Shown here: piece after piece, positions 50,715 to 56,700 of the stretch
How positions within the stretch are numbered: position 1 is the stretch's first letter
Layout of the letters: every line of letters begins with the position of its first letter
NCBI GenBank assembly: GCA_936432065.2
Contig: OW386286.2
Location: 117,628,902 to 117,692,901 of the forward strand
DNA length: 64,000 bases
Reading direction: 5' to 3'
Source of the DNA: Rutpela maculata
Taxonomy: Eukaryota > Arthropoda > Insecta > Coleoptera > Cerambycidae
Translations under genes and position numbers: made by a program
Notes under the pieces: model-generated
Database searches by the model: none
Told to the model about the DNA's origin: nothing
Seen by the model: the letters and a program-made list of their open reading frames with translations, nothing else

Positions 50715-53700
50715 GTAAACGGACAAAAGGAAACTTATTACATCCATTCTTTAAGAGACGTTGAGAATTAAAACACGGCGGGGTGAAAGTCTAATGAAGA
50801 AAACCCAGCATGTCAATGAAGTCGTTTTTAAAATATTCATCAATGTTATAAAAGCACTTGCTAAGTAAATAGTTTTTAACTAAAATTTTGAATTTGGGTC
50901 TGTCGAGGGACCTCACTGTGAGTGGCAATCTATTAAACATTTTTGGCCCTAGAAATCTAATTCCCGTTTGTGTTTTCTTTACCCGATTAAAGGAAACGTA
51001 GATATTGTTTTTGTTTCTTGTCTCGTAGTCATGCACATTATCATGCGTGTTATATAACATCATGTTATCCTTAACGAACAGCAAACATTGAAAAATATAT
51101 AGACAGGGGAAAGTTAAAATTTTTATTTTTATAAAAGCTGGTCTACAGTCGTCCCTGTAATCTAGACCGGCAATTATTCTGACAGTTCTTCTTTGAAGGG
51201 AGAATACTCTACATGTTGATGATGCATGGCCCCATACTACAATTGCATATGATAAATGTGATTGTATTAGTGCAAAATATGCCGTAATTAATGCTGATTT
51301 AGGGGCCGCCCGGGTGAGGTTCCTTAGCAAGTAAACAGATGAAACTAACTTCTTACATACAGCTTCAGTGTGATATTGCCAAGTTAGTTTCGGGTCCAAA
51401 TGGACGCCCAAGAATTTCACAGGCCGATCATTATTTAAAAGCTCATCGTTGTTTAAAAAATTTATTGAGAGGGTAAAATACATTGCAATGGTTTTCTCTT
51501 CATTGAGAGAGAGTTGGTTTTTTGAGAACCAATCCGTCACCCTTGACTGGGCCTCCTTTAATTTCTCATCCACAATACCTTTTTGGTGGTGTTTATAGAT
51601 GATATTTGTATCATCTGCGTATAGTATAAACTCCATGCTGGGATTACAGTCAGCGATATCATTGATATAAATCAAAAACAACACCGGCCCCAGCACGGAG
51701 CCTTGTGGCACCCCATGAGTGGTATTCAGGAGTGATGAGTTCTGTCCATTAAGTGCCACAAACTGCCTACGACCTACTAAGTAGGAGTGCATAAACTCAA
51801 GACAGTTTTGAGAGAAGTTGTAATAAGCCAGTTTATCAACTAGAATATCAAAGGAGACGCAGTCAAACGCTTTTGTCAAGTCACACATTAGACTTCCAGT
51901 ACTTTCCCCATTGTGATAGCCATCCTCAACAGTGGAGATCAATTTATTTATTGCGTCAATTGTTGTGTATGATTTCCTAAAACCAAATTGTGATTTATTG
52001 AATAGATCATGCAATTCAAAATGTGCTATAATTCTTTGTTTTAATGCCATTTCTAATATTTTGCCTAGAATAGATACAATAGTAATGGGCCTAAAATTAC
52101 TGCATTCATTTAGGGAGCCTTTTTTATGTATAGGTAAGACCTTGGATTGCTTGAAAGCATCAGGAAATATATTATTTTTTAAACATAAGTTAAGAAGCTT
52201 AGTAAGTGGTATGGCTATTTCATTTCCAATACATTTCAATATTTGCGTATTTAGCCCGTATATATCCCTTGAGTGTGTATTTTTTAGGCTATAGATAATA
52301 TCCCTTGTTTCGATAATCGTAAGCTCCTCAAAATCGAGGGCGGATATTGAAACGCGTGACTTATCCGAAATGTTTGTATTGTTCTCAGTATTATCCATAT
52401 GAGGCAAATCGTGATGATATCTTGAGCAATATTTACAAAAAACAAATTGAGATCATTGGCAGTTAAATCAGTTTTAACAGTATTGTGTTTCACTGTACTT
52501 CCGTTGATGACACTCCACATAGCTTTCTGTTTATTGGCAGAATTTATAATAAAGTTATTGTTGGCATTAATTTTAGCATTTTTGAGTGCTTGTTTATATT
52601 AAAGTCGATACCTATTGTGTATGGTCTTATATTCTGGCATTATTTTTGAAATGTCATAGAGAAAGTTTAACTTATCTCTCAAAGCTCTTAATTCCGCATT
52701 AAACCACACAATTTTACTTTTACTGTTTAGACTATTATTATTCTTAATTATTTTTGTGGGAAAAGCACTGTCCATTCCTATTTGTAAAACATTGATAAAA
52801 TTATTACATTTCTCATTAACATCTGTATCAATATCATCCAAAAAATCCCAATTTACGCACTTAACATAGCTATTCAAGGTAAATAAACCAGATTGTGTGA
52901 TGGGCATAGAAATTCTTGGGGTCTCATCTGTCTTAGGTTTTTTTACATTATCTGCAACAAATAAACCAACACCCCACCCCAGTGGTCCGATAAATCTACA
53001 TTAGATATAAAAGGTATATACTCATTACTATTAATATTCGTTATAATATTATCTAAGCAAGAGTTTCCTCTTGTGTTGTCCAATATGACAGGATAGAGAT
53101 TGAAGGTAGCTAACATTGAAATTGATACTGATGCTTCCAGAACAGTCATGCATGAAGCAGATTTTAATTATTTATGTTCTAAATTAAAGTTAAATCCAGT
53201 CAAATTTAAACTAAAGGTTGTGTCAGGTCAACAAGTTCATATTAGGTGAGGTAATTGTCAATATTATGCTTAAGAATAAAAGTTACATGATGCCTCTAGT
53301 AGTTTTAGAATCCAGTAATGAGTTTATATCTTTACTTGATAGGGATTGGCTTAATGAATTGAGTCTTAATTGGAAAAATATTATTTGTCATGTACCTAGA
53401 AGTATCAGAGGTCATACCTAGTGCTAGTCAGCTGGTAGGTCAATTAAGTAGTCCAAGTCAATCTTCTAGTTAGTTGAGCCAGTCAAAAGGTTATTCTGTA
53501 ATCGAGTCAAAGGAAAATAAAATATCATTGTTAGAAAAGGAAGTAAAAAGTAAATTTCCAAAGGTATTTAAAGAGATACCAGGTTCGGTAATAAATAATT
53601 ACAAAATAGATATAAAATTGAAAGATAACGTAACACCGATTTTTTATAGAGCGTATGATATGCCTTATGCCCTAAAACCGAAAGTAGAACTGGAATTATC

Positions 53701-56700
53701 TAGACTAGTTGAGGAAGGTACACTTACTAAAGTTGCTCATAGCAATTGGGCTAGTCCCATAGTGGTGGTGCCTAAGAAAAATGCAAATGAAATACTTTTA
53801 TGTGTAGATTTCAAACATACAATCCGAGATACAATCAATACCGTAATAGAAAGTAGTCATTGCGTCTTACTATGTCTACAAGATATGTTTTCAAAACTAA
53901 ATAATCAAGAATATTTCACAGTATTAGACTTGAGAGGAACATATCAACAATTACAGATAAGTGATAGTTCAAGAAAATATCTAACTATAAACACACATAA
54001 TGAATTATATGTTTAATAAATTGCCTTATGGAATAAGATGTGCTCCAGTAATTTTTCAATCAGTGATGGAAAATATTTTAGTTGGGTTATCTAATACAAG
54101 GTGTTATTTAGATGACATATTAATACGCGGTTCAACATTAGAGGAATGTCATAAAGATGTACTAAGATGTTTAAAATGTCTAGACGAATACAATGTACAA
54201 GTAAATTCGGAAAAATGTAAATTTTACAAACGGTTGAGTTTTTAGGTCATTCTTTAAGTAAGATGACATCAGGCCAATAAATAGTAAACTATCATGTATC
54301 AAAGATACACCAGTTCCAGATAACTTAACTCAGTTAAAGTCTTATTTAGGTCTTATTAATTATTATGCAAAATTTGTACTGATGTTGTCTTCAAAAATTA
54401 AACCTTTATATAACTTGTGTCAAGCAAATATTCCATTTCAGTGGCATACAGAATGTGATGAAGCTTTTAATCTTAGTAAAGAGTTATTGTTATCCAGTAA
54501 AGTTTTAACGCACTATGACCCAAAATTACCAATATATGTGACTTGTGATTCTAGTTCATATGGAGTCGGGGCAATTTTGAGTCATAAAATAAATGAGGAG
54601 GATAGGCCTATATTATTTGCATCTGGTACATTGTCAAAAGTGGAACAAAAATACTCCCAAATAGAAAGCTGTCGCAATCATGTTCGCTTTGAAGAAATTT
54701 CACAAATTCATATTTGGGAGACATTTTATTTTGGTTAGTGATCATCAGCCATTAAAATTTTTGTTTGGTAAAAATAAAGCAATACCAACAACCACAGCTT
54801 CACATATAACTAGGTAGGCAATAAAGCTATCAGGATATGACTACGATATTGTTTATAAAAAAGGAACGCAGATAGGAAATGCTGATGCCTTATCACGCCT
54901 TCCTACAGAAAGTGAAACTACAGTTACAGATTCACTATATTCATTTAATTTAGTAAATGAAATTCCTATAAATTACCAAGATATAGTCAAAGCTACAAAA
55001 AAAGACATTACATTACAAAAAGCCAGAGTTTACTCAAGTTGGATGGCCCAATCATGTAAACAATGAGAATTTTATTCCAAAAGCATTACAAGGGGAAGTT
55101 CTTAAATTATTTCACGAACAACATACAGGAGTTGTTCAAACAAAAAGGTTAATTCGATCTTATTGCTGGTGGCCAAATGTAAATTCGGATATTGAAAAAC
55201 TAATTCAACTTTGTGAAGTGTGTTAGAAAACACAAAATCTTACTAACAACGCAAGTTTGTTACCTCGGGCGCAAACTGAAAGAAATTTTGAGAGGGTTCA
55301 TATAGATTTTTTTCATAAAAGTAATTATACATTTCTTATCTTAATTGATAGTAAATCTAACTGGTTAGAAGTTAAACTAATGAATAATAGTACAATGGCA
55401 AAAGAGGTGATTATCCAATTAAAAGAAATATTTTCTGTTATTGGTTTACCCAATGAAATGGTAAGTGATAATGGACCACCTTTTAGTTCTTCAGAATTTG
55501 TACATTTTTGTTTAGCAAATGGAATCAAACTGACAGTCACCACAGTATCATCTGCAATCCAATGGTCCAGCTGAACGCGGGGTGCAAACAGTAAAAAAAG
55601 CATTAGGGAGTGCATTATTTTTTGAAAGGGGAATAATTCCAAAGGAAGTACTATTGTCAAAGTTAATTAACTTCTTATTTGTCTATAGAAATACTCCTTC
55701 GACAGTATCTGGACTATCACCTGCATAATGTGTTTTTAAATTTAGATCTAGAACTACATATGATCTCCTGAAACCGAATTTTGAAAATACTTCTAATAAA
55801 AAAACAGAATGTATACGAAAAGTTAAAGTTATAATTAGCGATGTGGCGATTAAAAGTGTCAATCCCAATACTGCCCTGCTAAGCAAGAAGGTCGTAACTG
55901 ACATTTTGTTGCTTTTGAGATAATCGCATTTTTCGATTATTTATAATGCCATCCACATTTTCAATGGGAAATTCTTAATTTTTTGAGTGATAGCTTTTTT
56001 ATTAGAACAATTTTTATTGTTTAAGTTTCTATATGAAATATTAAACGTTTTTCAAAAAAATGCAGATACGACATTTTTTAAGAAAAAAATTGAGAAAATA
56101 CAATAAATAAAAGTCGTAAGTGAATAAAAAAGTAGATTTCTGAAAAATATTACAACAAAAATTGCTCTGATTAAGTTTAAAGAATGTTATTTATTAAAGA
56201 GTCAGTCGTTGAGGAGTTGATTAATTAAGACAAAATACACTTTTTTAAGGACCACACTGAATCGTCAGATGTAAACAATCCCACATAACTTCAAATTGGT
56301 AGTCGTAACTGTACATTTTTATTTTGTATTGCCAAGCTAATTTGTCGTATCTACCGTATAGATACGACATTTATGCTTGGTAATATCAGATAAGACAATT
56401 TCGCTTAGTAAAATCAGTATACTTTGCAGATATGACAAATTTTAAATTGAATTTGTATCGTTTATTATGAAGATTATGACCTTGAAAATATACCAGAAGT
56501 TGCTTGGGTGGCTGTAGATGCGACAAATGTCAATAACTCAATTATCATGAAAATCAGGCCTATGATGGAACGTTTACGTTATTTAACATACACCTGTTAT
56601 GTTGAGCGCTTACCAAAAAATATATGAGAGTGAGAGAGACAGGTGACGGTGACTTGGGTGTTATGACTAAAGTAAACGTTCCATCATAGGGCTGAATGTC

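Noticed and set aside
51932..52294. Plus-strand 120-codon frame
   Set aside because: Antisense shadow of the LINE reverse transcriptase.
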